DNA of 64,000 nucleotides from Denitrobaculum tricleocarpae (GTDB taxonomy: Bacteria > Pseudomonadota > Alphaproteobacteria > Kiloniellales > Kiloniellaceae). Position numbers and translations under genes: made by a program. Numbering within the stretch: the stretch's first letter is position 1; each line of letters opens with the position of its first letter. The notes under the pieces are model-generated. The model had not been told where the DNA came from. It did no database searches and worked only from the letters and a program-made list of their open reading frames with translations. Location: contig NZ_ML660053.1 of assembly GCF_007004665.1 (NCBI RefSeq), positions 186,001-250,000 of the forward strand, in the 5' to 3' direction. Shown here piece after piece: positions 11,104 through 20,984 of this stretch.

Positions 11104-11134
11104 CTCCACTGCTCAGAACGAGGAGATGACTCAA

Positions 11135-12304
11135 ATGGCGTTGATGACGCCGGCCGTCCGGCCCAGTAATCCAAGGTTTTCCTCCGGTCCTTGTGCGAAG
11201 CGTCCCGGCTGGTCGCTCGACGCACTTTCTGGCGCGAGCCTGGGCCGATCTCATCGTTCCAAAGATGGGAAAGCCAAGCTGGGTGAAGTCATCGAACGCT
11301 CCCGCAGCATTCTGGGCATTCCCTCGGACTATCGCATCGGGATCGTGCCCGCGTCGGACACGGGTGCGGTCGAGATGGCGATGTGGTCGCTTTTGGGGGC
11401 CCGTGGCGTCGACATGCTGGCCTGGGAAAGCTTCGGCAAAGGCTGGATCACCGATGTCGCGAAGCAGCTCAAGCTGGAAGATGTACGCTGCCTTGAAGCC
11501 GATTACGGCGAGATCGTCGATCTCGCGCAGGTCGATTGTGATCGCGATGTTGTCTTTACCTGGAACGGAACCACTTCCGGAGCACGGGTGCCGAACGGCG
11601 ATTGGATCCCCGCGGACCGGGCCGGCCTGACTATCTGCGACGCGACCTCGGCTGTTTTCGCGATGGATCTGCCTTTCAAGAAGCTGGATGTCATCACCTG
11701 GTCCTGGCAAAAAGTACTGGGCGGCGAGGGAGCGCATGGCATGATCGTGCTGAGCCCGCGTGCCGTCGAGAGGCTCGAGAGTTACACTCCTTCCTGGCCT
11801 CTGCCTAAGATCTTCCGCCTGACCAAAGGCGGTAAGCTGATCGAAGGAGTGTTCAAGGGCGAGACCATCAATACGCCTTCCATGCTCTGTGTCGAGGACG
11901 CTCTGGACTCCTTGCGCTGGGCGGAATCGGTCGGTGGACTGACAGGACTGATGGCACGTTCGGAAGCCAACCTGGAGGCCGTATCCGAATGGGTCGGTGA
12001 CAGCGATTGGGTTGATTTCCTGGTCAGTGACCCGGCGATCCGTTCCGCGACGTCTATCTGCCTTAAGTTCGTCGATCCCTGGTTTCAGTCTCTCAGCACG
12101 GACGAGCAGGCAGCGATTGCGAAGGCGGTTGCCAAGCAGGTCGAGGATGCCGATGCCGGATACGATCTCGGGGGTTACCGGGACGCGCCGCCGGGCCTGC
12201 GCCTCTGGGGCGGTTCCACGGTCGAGCTTGCCGACATGCAAGCGCTTTTGCCCTGGCTGGACTGGGCCTTCGAACAGGTGAAGTCCCAGAAAGCAGCGGC
12301 TTAG
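11135..12304 (+). CDS. serC: Phosphoserine aminotransferase
   Basis: PLP enzyme converting 3-phosphohydroxypyruvate to phosphoserine (serine synthesis); SerC also serves pyridoxal phosphate synthesis in bacteria with the DXP-independent route. The 389-residue length matches the long alphaproteobacterial form. [16 protein letters not shown] at the start, [15 protein letters not shown], and [15 protein letters not shown] with the PLP lysine near residue 193 are visible. The ATG at 11135 has GAGGAG 9 bases upstream; another in-frame ATG at 11126 touches that ribosome site and is unlikely. serA follows after a hairpin-containing gap of 106 bases. Confidence 0.94.
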   Translation: MALMTPAVRPSNPRFSSGPCAKRPGWSLDALSGASLGRSHRSKDGKAKLGEVIERSRSILGIPSDYRIGIVPASDTGAVEMAMWSLLGARGVDMLAWESFGKGWITDVAKQLKLEDVRCLEADYGEIVDLAQVDCDRDVVFTWNGTTSGARVPNGDWIPADRAGLTICDATSAVFAMDLPFKKLDVITWSWQKVLGGEGAHGMIVLSPRAVERLESYTPSWPLPKIFRLTKGGKLIEGVFKGETINTPSMLCVEDALDSLRWAESVGGLTGLMARSEANLEAVSEWVGDSDWVDFLVSDPAIRSATSICLKFVDPWFQSLSTDEQAAIAKAVAKQVEDADAGYDLGGYRDAPPGLRLWGGSTVELADMQALLPWLDWAFEQVKSQKAAA

Positions 12305-12348
12305 AGCCGGATCGGGAGTCCAGCCTCCGTACCCCACATCTTTCACGC

Positions 12349-12382
12349 GAGGAGAAGTGACTTTAGGATTGAGTCACTCCTC
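12349..12382 (+). other. Hairpin between serC and serA
   Basis: GAGGA (12349-12353) and GTGACT (12357-12362) pair with AGTCAC (12372-12377) and TCCTC (12378-12382); a three-base GAA bulge and a 9-base loop complete the fold. There is no T tract. It lies 28 bases before serA and could act as an RNA-stability or processing element that sets the serC to serA ratio. Confidence 0.5.
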
Positions 12383-12410
12383 TGCGCGGCACCCATTGAG
12401 GTCATTCTAA

Positions 12411-13988
12411 ATGCCTAGAGTTCTGATTTCAGACAAGTTAAGCCCACGCGCCGCGGATATTTTCCGTGACCGCGGTATCGAGGTCGATGTTCTCGTCGGC
12501 ATGAGCCCAGAAGAGCTGACCGCCAAGATCGGTGATTATGACGGGTTGGCGATCCGCTCGGCGACCAAGGTGGTCGCTGATGTCATTGCAGCGGCGGACA
12601 ATCTCAAGGTCGTGGGACGGGCCGGCATCGGTGTCGACAATGTCGACATCGCGGCGGCGACCCAGCGCGGCATCGTCGTGATGAACACGCCCCATGGGAA
12701 TTCCATCACCACGGCAGAGCATGCGATTGCCATGATGTTCGCGCTCGCACGGCAGATTCCCGAGGCCGACCGTTCGACCCAGAGCGGAAAGTGGGAAAAA
12801 TCCCGCTTCATGGGCGTCGAGCTCACCGCCAAGACCCTTGGCGTGATCGGCTGCGGCAATATCGGCGCGATTGTTGCCAACCGGGGCCAGGGCCTGCGTA
12901 TGAAGGTCGTGGCCTATGATCCCTTCCTTTCGCCCGAGCGTGCCGAGGATCTGGGGGTTGAAAAGCTTGAACTGGACGAATTGCTCGCCCGGTCAGATTT
13001 TGTGACCCTGCACGTGCCGATGACCGAGCAGACAAAAGGCATCATCGATGCCGCGGCCATGGCGAAGATGAAGCCCGGCGCCAGGATCATCAACTGTGCC
13101 CGTGGCGGTCTTGTGGTCGAGGAAGACCTGAAAGCCGCGCTCGAATCGGGACATGTCGCGGGCGCCGCGCTCGACGTATTTGCCGAAGAACCGGCGCGTG
13201 AAAACGCCCTGTTCGGTATGGACAATGTCGTGGCCACGCCGCACCTGGGCGCGGCCACGGTCGAGGCGCAGGAAAAGGTTGCTCTGCAGGTCGCCGATCA
13301 GATGTCGGATTACCTGCTGACCGGTGCGGTTACAAACGCTCTCAATATGCCGTCTCTGACCGCCGAGGAAGCCTCGCGGTTGCGGCCTTATATGCTGCTG
13401 TCCGATGGCCTGGGCAGCTTCGCCGGTCAGTTGACCCGCACCGGCCTGAAGGCGGTCACCATCGAATATGAGGGTCAGGTTGCAGGCCTGAACTGCCGCC
13501 CACTGACCCAGGCGATCCTGACCGGCTTGCTGCGGCCGATGCTGGAATCCGTGAATATGGTCAATGCGCCGGTTGTTGCCCGCGAGCGCAACATCGATGT
13601 CTCGGAAGTCAAGCACGAACGGGACTGTGACTTCCAAACGCTGATTCGGGTCACTGTAACCACCGAACGGGGCGACCGCGCCGTGGCCGGCACTCTCTTT
13701 GGCGGCCATCGGCCTCGCCTGGTCGAGATCAAGGGCATCGAGATCGAGGCCGAGCTGGCGCCGCACATGCTCTATATTTCCAACGAAGACAAGCCGGGCT
13801 TTATCGGTGCCCTGGGCATGGCGCTCGGTTCGGCGGGGGTGAACATCGCAACGTTCCATCTGGGGCGGGCCGAGCGCGGCGGCGCGGCGATTGCTCTCCT
13901 CGAACTCGATGCAGCCCTGGATGCAGCGGTGATCGAAACGCTGAAGGCTCTTCCGGGTATCCGGCAGGTTCAGCAGCTGAGCTTTTAA
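12411..13988 (+). CDS. serA: D-3-phosphoglycerate dehydrogenase
   Basis: First enzyme of serine synthesis, oxidising 3-phosphoglycerate. The 525-residue length is the long (type 1) form with an intervening domain and a C-terminal ACT domain (about residues 450-525, YISNEDKPGFIGALG) that may bind serine. The substrate/NAD regions are clear: GRAGIGVDNVD, GVIGCGNIG near residues 144-151, NCARGGLVVEEDL and the catalytic histidine region ATPHLGA. It is the second gene of the serC-serA unit and converges on the PqiA-like gene with a 7-base gap. Confidence 0.95.
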   Translation: MPRVLISDKLSPRAADIFRDRGIEVDVLVGMSPEELTAKIGDYDGLAIRSATKVVADVIAAADNLKVVGRAGIGVDNVDIAAATQRGIVVMNTPHGNSITTAEHAIAMMFALARQIPEADRSTQSGKWEKSRFMGVELTAKTLGVIGCGNIGAIVANRGQGLRMKVVAYDPFLSPERAEDLGVEKLELDELLARSDFVTLHVPMTEQTKGIIDAAAMAKMKPGARIINCARGGLVVEEDLKAALESGHVAGAALDVFAEEPARENALFGMDNVVATPHLGAATVEAQEKVALQVADQMSDYLLTGAVTNALNMPSLTAEEASRLRPYMLLSDGLGSFAGQLTRTGLKAVTIEYEGQVAGLNCRPLTQAILTGLLRPMLESVNMVNAPVVARERNIDVSEVKHERDCDFQTLIRVTVTTERGDRAVAGTLFGGHRPRLVEIKGIEIEAELAPHMLYISNEDKPGFIGALGMALGSAGVNIATFHLGRAERGGAAIALLELDAALDAAVIETLKALPGIRQVQQLSF

Positions 13989-13995
13989 GAGGGCC

Positions 13996-14547
13996 TCAGG
14001 CTTCTTTGTCGGCCAATCCGCGATGCGCGAGGTGGCTGATGCGCCAGACCGCGAACATGGAGAGCATGACAGCACTGCAGAAGACGTAGAGACCCGCGTG
14101 GACCGTGACGTCGGATACCAGTGACATCTTGGCGATAACGACGACCAGGGCCACGACGAAGACATCCAGCATCGACCATTTGCTGAAGAGTTCGACCCTC
14201 CGCAGCGCCAGACCCATCCCGCTGTACGGCGCATCCAGCCGACGCCATACCAGAAAAGCGAGGACGAGCTTGCAGACGGGAAAAATGATGGTGAAAACCA
14301 CGATAATGGCCACCAGCAGGTAATCGCCGCTCTCAAGCATGCTGAATGCGCCCTCGATGATCGAAACTTCGTTGTAAAAGACAAAGAGTGTCTGGACGGT
14401 CATGACCGGCATAAACCAGCCCGCGACCAACAATGCGGCAGAGACCAAAAGGAGCAGTCCCAGGAGACGGTCGGCCAGTCCGGTGCCTTGGTCCGACGCT
14501 GTTCCATCGTTTTCCGGGCTGCTGTTAGGGTCGGATTCAGCGGGCAT
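13996..14547 (-). CDS. Single-domain PqiA (paraquat-inducible protein A) family membrane protein
   Basis: A 183-residue inner-membrane protein with four hydrophobic segments (about residues 28-48, 77-97, 125-147 and 151-170). The family hallmarks are the second-helix pattern IIFPVCKLVLAF and the third-helix KWSMLDVFVVALVVV. E. coli PqiA has two such domains and works with an MCE protein in lipid transport; this protein has one domain and no MCE partner nearby, so its role is unclear. It lies between serA and hisZ on the opposite strand. Confidence 0.75.
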   Translation of the reverse strand: MPAESDPNSSPENDGTASDQGTGLADRLLGLLLLVSAALLVAGWFMPVMTVQTLFVFYNEVSIIEGAFSMLESGDYLLVAIIVVFTIIFPVCKLVLAFLVWRRLDAPYSGMGLALRRVELFSKWSMLDVFVVALVVVIAKMSLVSDVTVHAGLYVFCSAVMLSMFAVWRISHLAHRGLADKEA

Positions 14548-14745
14548 AGGGGTGTCTGCGCATCAAGCCCGGCTCGCACCGGGGGGGATTCTGATTCATC
14601 TCGACGATCATGAGGATTTCCAATTGCCGTTGGCCGGTAAAACTAGTAGTCACTTCCCCGCTGTCAACAGAGGACGCAGGAAAGCTTGCGGCAGGCCGCA
14701 GGGGCGGTTTTTCGCAAGAATTGCACCAATCTCCATGGCAATCGT

Positions 14746-15921
14746 ATGAACACTCTTGGCGATAAAGCACTGCTGCCCGCGGGCCTGCAAGATATTCTTC
14801 CACCCGCGGCGGCCCACGAGGCCGGCATTGTCGAGCGCCTGATCGCTGCTTTCGCAGGCTGGGGCTATGAACGAGTAAAACCGCCGCTTCTTGAGTTCGA
14901 GGAAGCGTTGCTCTCCGGGCCGGGCCAGGCCGTTGCTCAGCAAACCTTCCGCCTGATGGATCCCGTTAGCCACAGGATGCTCGGCCTGCGGGCGGATATG
15001 ACCCCGCAGGTGGTGCGCATCGCCGGCACACGCTTACGCAATGCGCCGCGTCCGCTGCGCCTTTGCTATGGCGGGCAGGTGCTGCAGGTCAAGGGCAGCC
15101 AGCTGCGGCCCGAGCGGCAATTCGGACAGGTGGGGGCTGAGTTGATCGGGGCCTCGCAGGAGCGCGCGGATGCCGAGGTGGTTCTCCTGGCCGCCCGCGC
15201 CCTGGAGGCCGTTGGTGTCCAGGGGCTGTCCATCGATCTCAACCTGCCGCCACTGGTCGGCGCGCTCGCCAAGGACCTGGGGTTTGACGCTCTGCAATCG
15301 GCTGCGCTACGCGAGGCCCTGGACCGGAAAGATGCCGCAACGGTGTCCCAACTCGCGGGCGATAGGGCGGAACCCTTTTTGGCGCTTCTGCGCGCCGCCG
15401 GACCCGCTGACGAGGCACTGGTCGAGCTTGAAAGCCTGCGTTTGCCCTCTGCCGCGGATGTGGAACTCGATCGCCTGAAACGGGTTGTGGGCCTGATCAG
15501 AGCCGAAGCGCCGGAAGTGTCGCTCACGCTCGATCCCGTGGAGCACCGCGGCTTTGAGTATCAGACCGGAATCAGCTTCGTGGTTTTTGCCCGGAACGTC
15601 AGAGGTGAACTGGGCCGGGGCGGCCGCTACGACGCAGAAATCGCTGACGGTTCCAGCGAATCCTGTACGGGGTTCACGCTCTATATGGATACGGTCCTGC
15701 GGTCCTTGCCAAAGCCCGATGTCGCGCGCCGTCTCTTTGCTCCCGTCGGAACTCCGGTTGCCCGTGTAAAGGCGCTGCAGGCGGAGGGCTGGCGTATTGT
15801 GGGGGCACTCGAGGATGGGGCCGATGCCCGCACCGAGGCAAAACACCTGCACTGCAGCCACGTGTTGATTGATGACTCGATCGAACCCGTGGACGCAAGT
15901 CTTGAAACAGAGGAAGAGTAA
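14746..15921 (+). CDS. hisZ: ATP phosphoribosyltransferase regulatory subunit
   Basis: A 391-residue HisRS-like protein that binds short-form HisG and makes it active and histidine-sensitive. [17 protein letters not shown] at the start, [22 protein letters not shown] and the class II synthetase-like FEYQTGISF and RGGRYD motifs are present, but no anticodon-binding domain, which separates HisZ from HisRS. The ATG at 14746 gives the usual N-terminus; the open frame runs 20 codons further up. purA begins 2 bases after the stop, an order common in alphaproteobacteria. hisG is not in the window. Confidence 0.9.
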   Translation: MNTLGDKALLPAGLQDILPPAAAHEAGIVERLIAAFAGWGYERVKPPLLEFEEALLSGPGQAVAQQTFRLMDPVSHRMLGLRADMTPQVVRIAGTRLRNAPRPLRLCYGGQVLQVKGSQLRPERQFGQVGAELIGASQERADAEVVLLAARALEAVGVQGLSIDLNLPPLVGALAKDLGFDALQSAALREALDRKDAATVSQLAGDRAEPFLALLRAAGPADEALVELESLRLPSAADVELDRLKRVVGLIRAEAPEVSLTLDPVEHRGFEYQTGISFVVFARNVRGELGRGGRYDAEIADGSSESCTGFTLYMDTVLRSLPKPDVARRLFAPVGTPVARVKALQAEGWRIVGALEDGADARTEAKHLHCSHVLIDDSIEPVDASLETEEE

Positions 15922-15923
15922 CC

Positions 15924-17216
15924 ATGGCTAACGTCGTAGTCGTCGGCTCCCAATGGGGCGACGAAGGAAAAGGCAAGATTGTCGACTGGCTCTCCGAGCG
16001 CGCCGACGTGGTCGTGCGTTTCCAGGGCGGCCACAATGCCGGGCATACTTTGGTGATCGACGGCGTGGTCTACAAACTGTCTCTGCTGCCGTCAGGCATC
16101 GTGCGTCCCGGCAAGCAATCTGTCATCGGCAACGGGGTCGTGGTGGATCCTTGGGCGCTTTTGGAGGAAATCGAGCGCATCTCCGCACAGGGTGTCGCGG
16201 TCACGCCGGATTCGCTGACCGTTGCTGAGAACGTGACCTTGATCCTGCCGTTGCATGGGATGGTCGACCGGGCCCGTGAGGCTGACCGCGGAGACGCTAA
16301 GATCGGCACGACCGGCCGGGGAATTGGTCCGGCTTACGAGGACAAGGTCGCCCGCCGCGCGGTCAGGCTTTGTGACCTGGCTGAGGAATCCGCCATTCGT
16401 GAACGCGTCGAGGCTTTGCTGCTGCACCATAACGCCCTGCTGCGCGGCCTGAGTCAGCCCGAGGCAGATGGCGAGGAACTGATTGCAGCCCTCCTGGAGA
16501 TTGCGCCCAAGATTCTGCCGTTTGCCGGGCGAGTCTGGGATGTGCTGGATCAGGCGGACCGCCGAGAACAGCGGATCCTCTTCGAGGGCGCGCAGGGTGC
16601 GATGCTCGATGTCGATCATGGCACCTATCCCTTTGTGACCTCCTCCAACACCGTGGCAGGTCAGGCCGCCGCGGGTTCCGGCATCGGGCCGAAGGCTATG
16701 AATTACGTTCTGGGTATTACGAAGGCCTATACCACGCGTGTGGGCTCCGGGCCTTTTCCGACAGAACTCGAGGATGAAATCGGTCAGCGTCTGGGTGAGC
16801 GCGGGCATGAATTCGGGACGGTAACAGGCCGCCGCCGGCGCTGCGGTTGGTTCGACGCGGTGATGGTCCGTCAGGCCGCCAAAACCGGCGGGATTGACGG
16901 GATTGCCTTAACCAAACTCGACGTGCTTGATGGCCTCGAGACGCTTAAAGTCTGCACCGGCTACCGGGTTGACGGCGAGGAACTGGATTATCTCCCTGCT
17001 CTGGCGTCCCGTCAGGCCAAGGTGGAACCCATCTACGAACATCTCGAAGGCTGGAGCGAGAGTACCCAGGGTGCGAGATCCTGGGCCGAACTACCTGCGA
17101 CAGCGGTGAAGTATATCCGGCGTGTCGAGGAGCTGATCGAAGTTCCGGTCGCGCTCCTCTCCACCAGCCCGGAACGGGACGACACCATTCTTGTCCGCGA
17201 CCCCTTCAAGGGCTGA
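15924..17216 (+). CDS. purA: Adenylosuccinate synthase
   Basis: Makes adenylosuccinate from IMP and aspartate with GTP, the first committed step to AMP. The 430-residue protein starts [20 protein letters not shown], with the GTP P-loop GDEGKGK and the catalytic aspartate and histidine regions (GGHNAGHT), [21 protein letters not shown] and ALTKLDVLD. It is co-transcribed with hisZ. A strong hairpin follows 46 bases after the stop. Confidence 0.96.
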   Translation: MANVVVVGSQWGDEGKGKIVDWLSERADVVVRFQGGHNAGHTLVIDGVVYKLSLLPSGIVRPGKQSVIGNGVVVDPWALLEEIERISAQGVAVTPDSLTVAENVTLILPLHGMVDRAREADRGDAKIGTTGRGIGPAYEDKVARRAVRLCDLAEESAIRERVEALLLHHNALLRGLSQPEADGEELIAALLEIAPKILPFAGRVWDVLDQADRREQRILFEGAQGAMLDVDHGTYPFVTSSNTVAGQAAAGSGIGPKAMNYVLGITKAYTTRVGSGPFPTELEDEIGQRLGERGHEFGTVTGRRRRCGWFDAVMVRQAAKTGGIDGIALTKLDVLDGLETLKVCTGYRVDGEELDYLPALASRQAKVEPIYEHLEGWSESTQGARSWAELPATAVKYIRRVEELIEVPVALLSTSPERDDTILVRDPFKG

Positions 17217-17262
17217 TCTCGTCTCCCGAGCAGGCTTGCAAGATTTAGGGCCCGAGATCCAA

Positions 17263-17289
17263 GCGCCGCCAGGGTTCTCCTGGCGGCGC
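17263..17289 (+). terminator. Strong GC hairpin after purA
   Basis: GCGCCGCCAGG (17263-17273) pairs perfectly with CCTGGCGGCGC (17279-17289) around a GTTCT loop. No T tract follows, so it may protect the transcript end or slow polymerase rather than be a classical intrinsic terminator. Confidence 0.5.
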
Positions 17290-17578
17290 AAATGCTGCCG
17301 CACCCCAGAATTTTGGGTGGCAACGAGCCCGGACGGCCGTGATTGAGTTCGGCTGTTGTTTGTGTGCGATTACCGCGCCGTTAACTATCTTTTTGTTATC
17401 TCTGGGTTAACTTTTGACTCTGACGGGATTGCCGCGTGCGTGGATCGCCGCTGCTGACCGGCTTGTGGCCTGCGCGGTGGAGCTTGCAGCCCACAGGCGC
17501 AGAGAGACAGTTTTGAGACATCGCGATCGCGGTTGCTCCGGAAAGCCGCGGGTGGCCGGGCGAACGGGCGGAGAGGAT

Positions 17579-19612
17579 ATGAGCGGAACTTCGGCAGGTC
17601 GGGCCGGAAAGCGGGGGGCAGAAAAGGGGATCGAACTTTCCGATCGCTATGAGGTTTATCCTGACCAACCTTTACCGTTTCTCAACTCGCCGGGCTGCGA
17701 TGCCGTTGCGGCGCTGGACAAACGGAATCCGAGTCTCGCGCTCTTTGCGTTGATCTGTTCTCGCGAACTTGCGCCGCGCGTGGATGCCGTCAGGTCTCTC
17801 TCTCATGTTGAATCAAGTGCTTTTCTGACGCCGCGCGCCTCTGGAATCATCACGCAGGCAAGTGATCAAAAGCGCAAGTTTGTCATCATCTTCGAGCAAC
17901 CGCGCGGTGAGCGGGTGCAGTCAGAACCTAGTGCCAGCTTCCAACCTCTCTCCGAGGACGATCTGATCCGCGGTGTCATAACACCGATGGTTACGAATCT
18001 GCGGGAACTCGGCGGCAGAATCCTGGCGCATCGGGCGATCCGCGCAGACAACATCTTCACCAGTGGCGGCAGCAACCAGGAGATCATTCTGGGTGAGTGC
18101 GTCAGTTCGCCGGCGGGATACTTCCAGCCGGTGATCTATGAGCCGATTGATGCGGGCATGTCGACCCCAAGTGGCCGTGGACCCGGTTACATCAGCGATG
18201 ATTTTTACGCCCTTGGCGTACTCATCGCAGTTTTGAGTCATGGTGGAAATCCGGTTCCTCAGCTCTCTGATCAGGAAGTGGTTGCTTCAAAGATTGCTGT
18301 CGGTTCCTACGCGACCTTGGTCGGACAGGCGCGGGTTTCCCTCAAGCTGATGGAGGCGCTGCGCGGGCTGCTCTGCGACGACCCGGCTGAACGCTGGAAC
18401 ATCATGGATCTGGACCTTTGGGCGAACGGCCGTCACTTAAGCCCGAAGCAGGCCACTCTGTCGGCCAAGGCTGCCCGTGCCTTTGAGTTTGATGGCGAGG
18501 AGTACAATACCGCACGGGGACTATCGTTTGCGATGGGGCATAACTGGTCCCTGGCACAGGAAACGCTGCGGGACGATGCGCTGGAAGGTTGGGTGCGCCG
18601 GAGTTTATCCGATGAAAAATGCGCGTCCGCGATCCTTAAAGCGAGCCGCATGTCGCGCATGGGCGGCGAGGGGGGCGGAGGCCAGGACAAGGCCGTTGCT
18701 GGCGTGCTGACGGCGCTCGATCACTTGGCTCCTATTCGCTATAAGTCGATTTCCGCTCGTTTGGACGGTTTGGCGCAGGCCCTGGCGATTGATTTCGACA
18801 AAGACCATGTGCCGCAAATGATCTCCGAGGTCGTGCGTTCGAAGCTGCATAAGTCGTGGATTGAAGTCCAACCCTCTATGAAGCCTGAATACGTTCCCTG
18901 GATTCGTCAGGCGGACATCATCGAGAGCTTTGTCAATCGTTCACGCATTGGCTTCGGCCCGGAGCGGGCGCTTTACGAGTGTAACTCCAGCTGGCCGTGT
19001 CTTTCCCCATTGCTGAAGAACGATTTCGTCAACGAGGGCGCGGAGCTCCTGCCTGCTCTGGAGCGCCTGGCACAGGATGGTATTCCGGATTACGTGCCTA
19101 TGGACCGCCACATTGCCGCCTTTTCCGCGACCCGGGTGAAAAACCTGTCTGAGCGCCTTTTCATCCAGTTGGCGGAACCAGCAGACAAGCTGCAATACAA
19201 CGTCTCGGTCCTGCGCTTGTTCTCGGAAATTCAGCGCGCGACCGGCCCTGAAGCTCTCCCGAACACAGCGCGCTGGTTCGCGAAGCTCCTCGGACCGATA
19301 ACAGAGACCTATCATTTCCGCAGTTTCCGGCAGCAGCTTTCCAAGGGCATCGAGGGGGCGACTCAAAGCGGTGACCTGGCTGAGTTGCTTTGGCTGGTGG
19401 ATAACGAAAATCTACGTCAGCAGGACGAGGTTGGCTTTGCGCAGGCGCAGAATGAGTTTGCGAGCATTGCAGGTCAGATCACCTGGCATGAGGATGGCGC
19501 GCTGACGTCCGATGCACATGTCGCCGCGATCAGCCAGCGGGCGTCGGCTGTGGTGTCCGCGGTGCTCGCAAGCGTTTCGATCGCTGTGATGTCGTTCATT
19601 TACGTGACCTGA
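17579..19612 (+). CDS. Degenerate protein-kinase-like protein with C-terminal membrane anchor
   Basis: A 677-residue protein. Residues about 20-300 resemble a serine/threonine kinase fold but look inactive: the catalytic loop reads LAHRAIRADNIF, with alanine where HRD has its aspartate, the DFG position reads LGEC, and no glycine-rich loop is visible. The later DDFYALGVLIAVL matches the kinase helix-F region. The middle is soluble and unassigned. A single hydrophobic segment at about residues 652-676 (SAVVSAVLASVSIAVMSFIY) ends the protein, so it is probably tail-anchored with a cytosolic body. GGAG is 5 bases before the ATG. The next gene encodes a small membrane protein 12 bases downstream, and rpoH is close. 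I know similar proteins annotated as kinases in Rhodospirillales; function is unknown. Confidence 0.7.
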   Translation: MSGTSAGRAGKRGAEKGIELSDRYEVYPDQPLPFLNSPGCDAVAALDKRNPSLALFALICSRELAPRVDAVRSLSHVESSAFLTPRASGIITQASDQKRKFVIIFEQPRGERVQSEPSASFQPLSEDDLIRGVITPMVTNLRELGGRILAHRAIRADNIFTSGGSNQEIILGECVSSPAGYFQPVIYEPIDAGMSTPSGRGPGYISDDFYALGVLIAVLSHGGNPVPQLSDQEVVASKIAVGSYATLVGQARVSLKLMEALRGLLCDDPAERWNIMDLDLWANGRHLSPKQATLSAKAARAFEFDGEEYNTARGLSFAMGHNWSLAQETLRDDALEGWVRRSLSDEKCASAILKASRMSRMGGEGGGGQDKAVAGVLTALDHLAPIRYKSISARLDGLAQALAIDFDKDHVPQMISEVVRSKLHKSWIEVQPSMKPEYVPWIRQADIIESFVNRSRIGFGPERALYECNSSWPCLSPLLKNDFVNEGAELLPALERLAQDGIPDYVPMDRHIAAFSATRVKNLSERLFIQLAEPADKLQYNVSVLRLFSEIQRATGPEALPNTARWFAKLLGPITETYHFRSFRQQLSKGIEGATQSGDLAELLWLVDNENLRQQDEVGFAQAQNEFASIAGQITWHEDGALTSDAHVAAISQRASAVVSAVLASVSIAVMSFIYVT

Positions 19613-19624
19613 TGGAGAAGACTT

Positions 19625-20122
19625 TTGGCCACTGAAACCGAGAAAAGCAACAAAATGACATGGATCCTGCTGGCGATCCCGGTCAGTGCGGTTCTGCTGC
19701 CGACCTGCCTGCTTTTGCTCGTCCTGATGTTGCCGACGATGGTTGCCTTTATCGTGGACGGCACACCCGGTCGAAAGTTTGTGATCACCGTCGGTATGAT
19801 GAATCTGGCGGGGACCGTTCCGGCTGTTGTCGACCTTTGGGGGCATGGACAGACCTTTCAGGCCTCGTTCGAGGGCATGTCGAATGTGTTTGCCTGGGCG
19901 GGTGCACTTATGGCATCGGGCGTTGGTTGGCTGATCTACTGGGTCATGCCGCCGATCATTGCGAATTATCAGGGGATCGCCTCGCGCGCGCAGGTTCTTT
20001 CTCTGCGCGCGAAGCAAAAAAAACTGATCGCCGCCTGGGGGGATGAGGTCGCGGCCGTTGTTGCCGAGCCCTACCGGCAAGGCGATGAACCGGCGGAAGA
20101 AGCGCCGGAACCGGAAAGCTGA
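19625..20122 (+). CDS. Small membrane protein paired with the kinase-like gene
   Basis: A 165-residue protein of unknown function. Hydrophobic stretches lie at about residues 13-35, 47-65 and 86-108. The C-terminal third is charged, with RAKQKKLIAAWGDEVA and an acidic proline-rich tail. The start is a TTG at 19625, supported by GGAG 7 bases upstream; the first ATG (residue 11) would cut into the first membrane segment. It follows the pseudokinase gene by 12 bases and is almost certainly co-transcribed, suggesting a membrane complex. No Pfam family is recognised by eye. Confidence 0.65.
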   Translation: MATETEKSNKMTWILLAIPVSAVLLPTCLLLLVLMLPTMVAFIVDGTPGRKFVITVGMMNLAGTVPAVVDLWGHGQTFQASFEGMSNVFAWAGALMASGVGWLIYWVMPPIIANYQGIASRAQVLSLRAKQKKLIAAWGDEVAAVVAEPYRQGDEPAEEAPEPES

Positions 20123-20132
20123 ATACTGATGC

Positions 20133-20858
20133 TCAGGTTTGGCCCGCAATGAGGCGCCGGCGCAAAATAATCAGATTCAGCAGGATGAAGTAAAAGAAAT
20201 AGGTCTCCTGCACTTCGCTGGCGCGGCTAAAGAGAATTCCATCGTAGTCGATTGCCGAGAGCAAGCGCTCAGAGTTTTTGGAGAACTCTGCCAGAACTGC
20301 AGTCGGCAATGTGATCAGCGGCGGCAGCACAATCGCGAAACGCGACTGTCTGATCTCGGGACGTTTCAGCGCGGCAAGCGGGATCAGTATGCCGCCGAGG
20401 ACAACGCCGAGTTCCAGGACCGCGCGCGGTTTCTGATCGAACCAGGAACTTACATTGTGGAGGTTGGTTTCCTCCTGGTCGTTCACGGCCTGCCAGGCTT
20501 CCGGCGTATCCCACTTCAGATAGTGCTGACCCCAACTGGCCTCTTCACCGCTGATGTAGAGACACCCCAGGGCCGCCAGCAGGACCCAGATGGAGATCCA
20601 CTTGTGGCGGCGCACCTGGGGCATGAAAAGCATACGCACACCAAGAATGAAGCCGGCCAGGGGTATCAGGGCATGTGAAAGCTCCAGGAGGCCGCGCTCC
20701 TCGCTCCCCATCCAGACGGCGTAGAATTCCGGCGCCGCATGAGCGAGGACCAGCAGTATCACCGCGACCGCAAGCGGGAGCCAAAGCCAGACCCAACGTG
20801 GCAGGTGATCCGCATCAGATTGAGGTATCGAAGGGGCATGCGACTCGTGGGAAGTCAT
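20133..20858 (-). CDS. Uncharacterised polytopic membrane protein with EEASWGQ motif
   Basis: A 241-residue protein with about six or seven hydrophobic segments (first near residues 23-42, last at the C-terminus). The conserved-looking core is GEEASWGQHYLKWDTPE followed by QEETNLHN, a pattern I have seen in unnamed membrane proteins of other bacteria, where GEEISWGQ and NLHN are invariant. The acidic and histidine residues inside a membrane protein suggest an enzyme or metal site, but nothing is known. The start is uncertain: ATG 20858 (MTSHESHAP) or ATG 20888. It converges on the previous gene with a 10-base gap. Confidence 0.6.
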   Translation of the reverse strand: MTSHESHAPSIPQSDADHLPRWVWLWLPLAVAVILLVLAHAAPEFYAVWMGSEERGLLELSHALIPLAGFILGVRMLFMPQVRRHKWISIWVLLAALGCLYISGEEASWGQHYLKWDTPEAWQAVNDQEETNLHNVSSWFDQKPRAVLELGVVLGGILIPLAALKRPEIRQSRFAIVLPPLITLPTAVLAEFSKNSERLLSAIDYDGILFSRASEVQETYFFYFILLNLIILRRRLIAGQT

Positions 20859-20984
20859 CAAAAAAGCTCGCTTTTGGCGACCTGGCATCTGCGTTGGCAG
20901 CGGCCGGCCTTGTTATCGAAATGGGATGTTGCGGAGAGTAGGCGAAACGCCGGGGCGAGATCAAACCGCGAGTTTCGATTTTAT

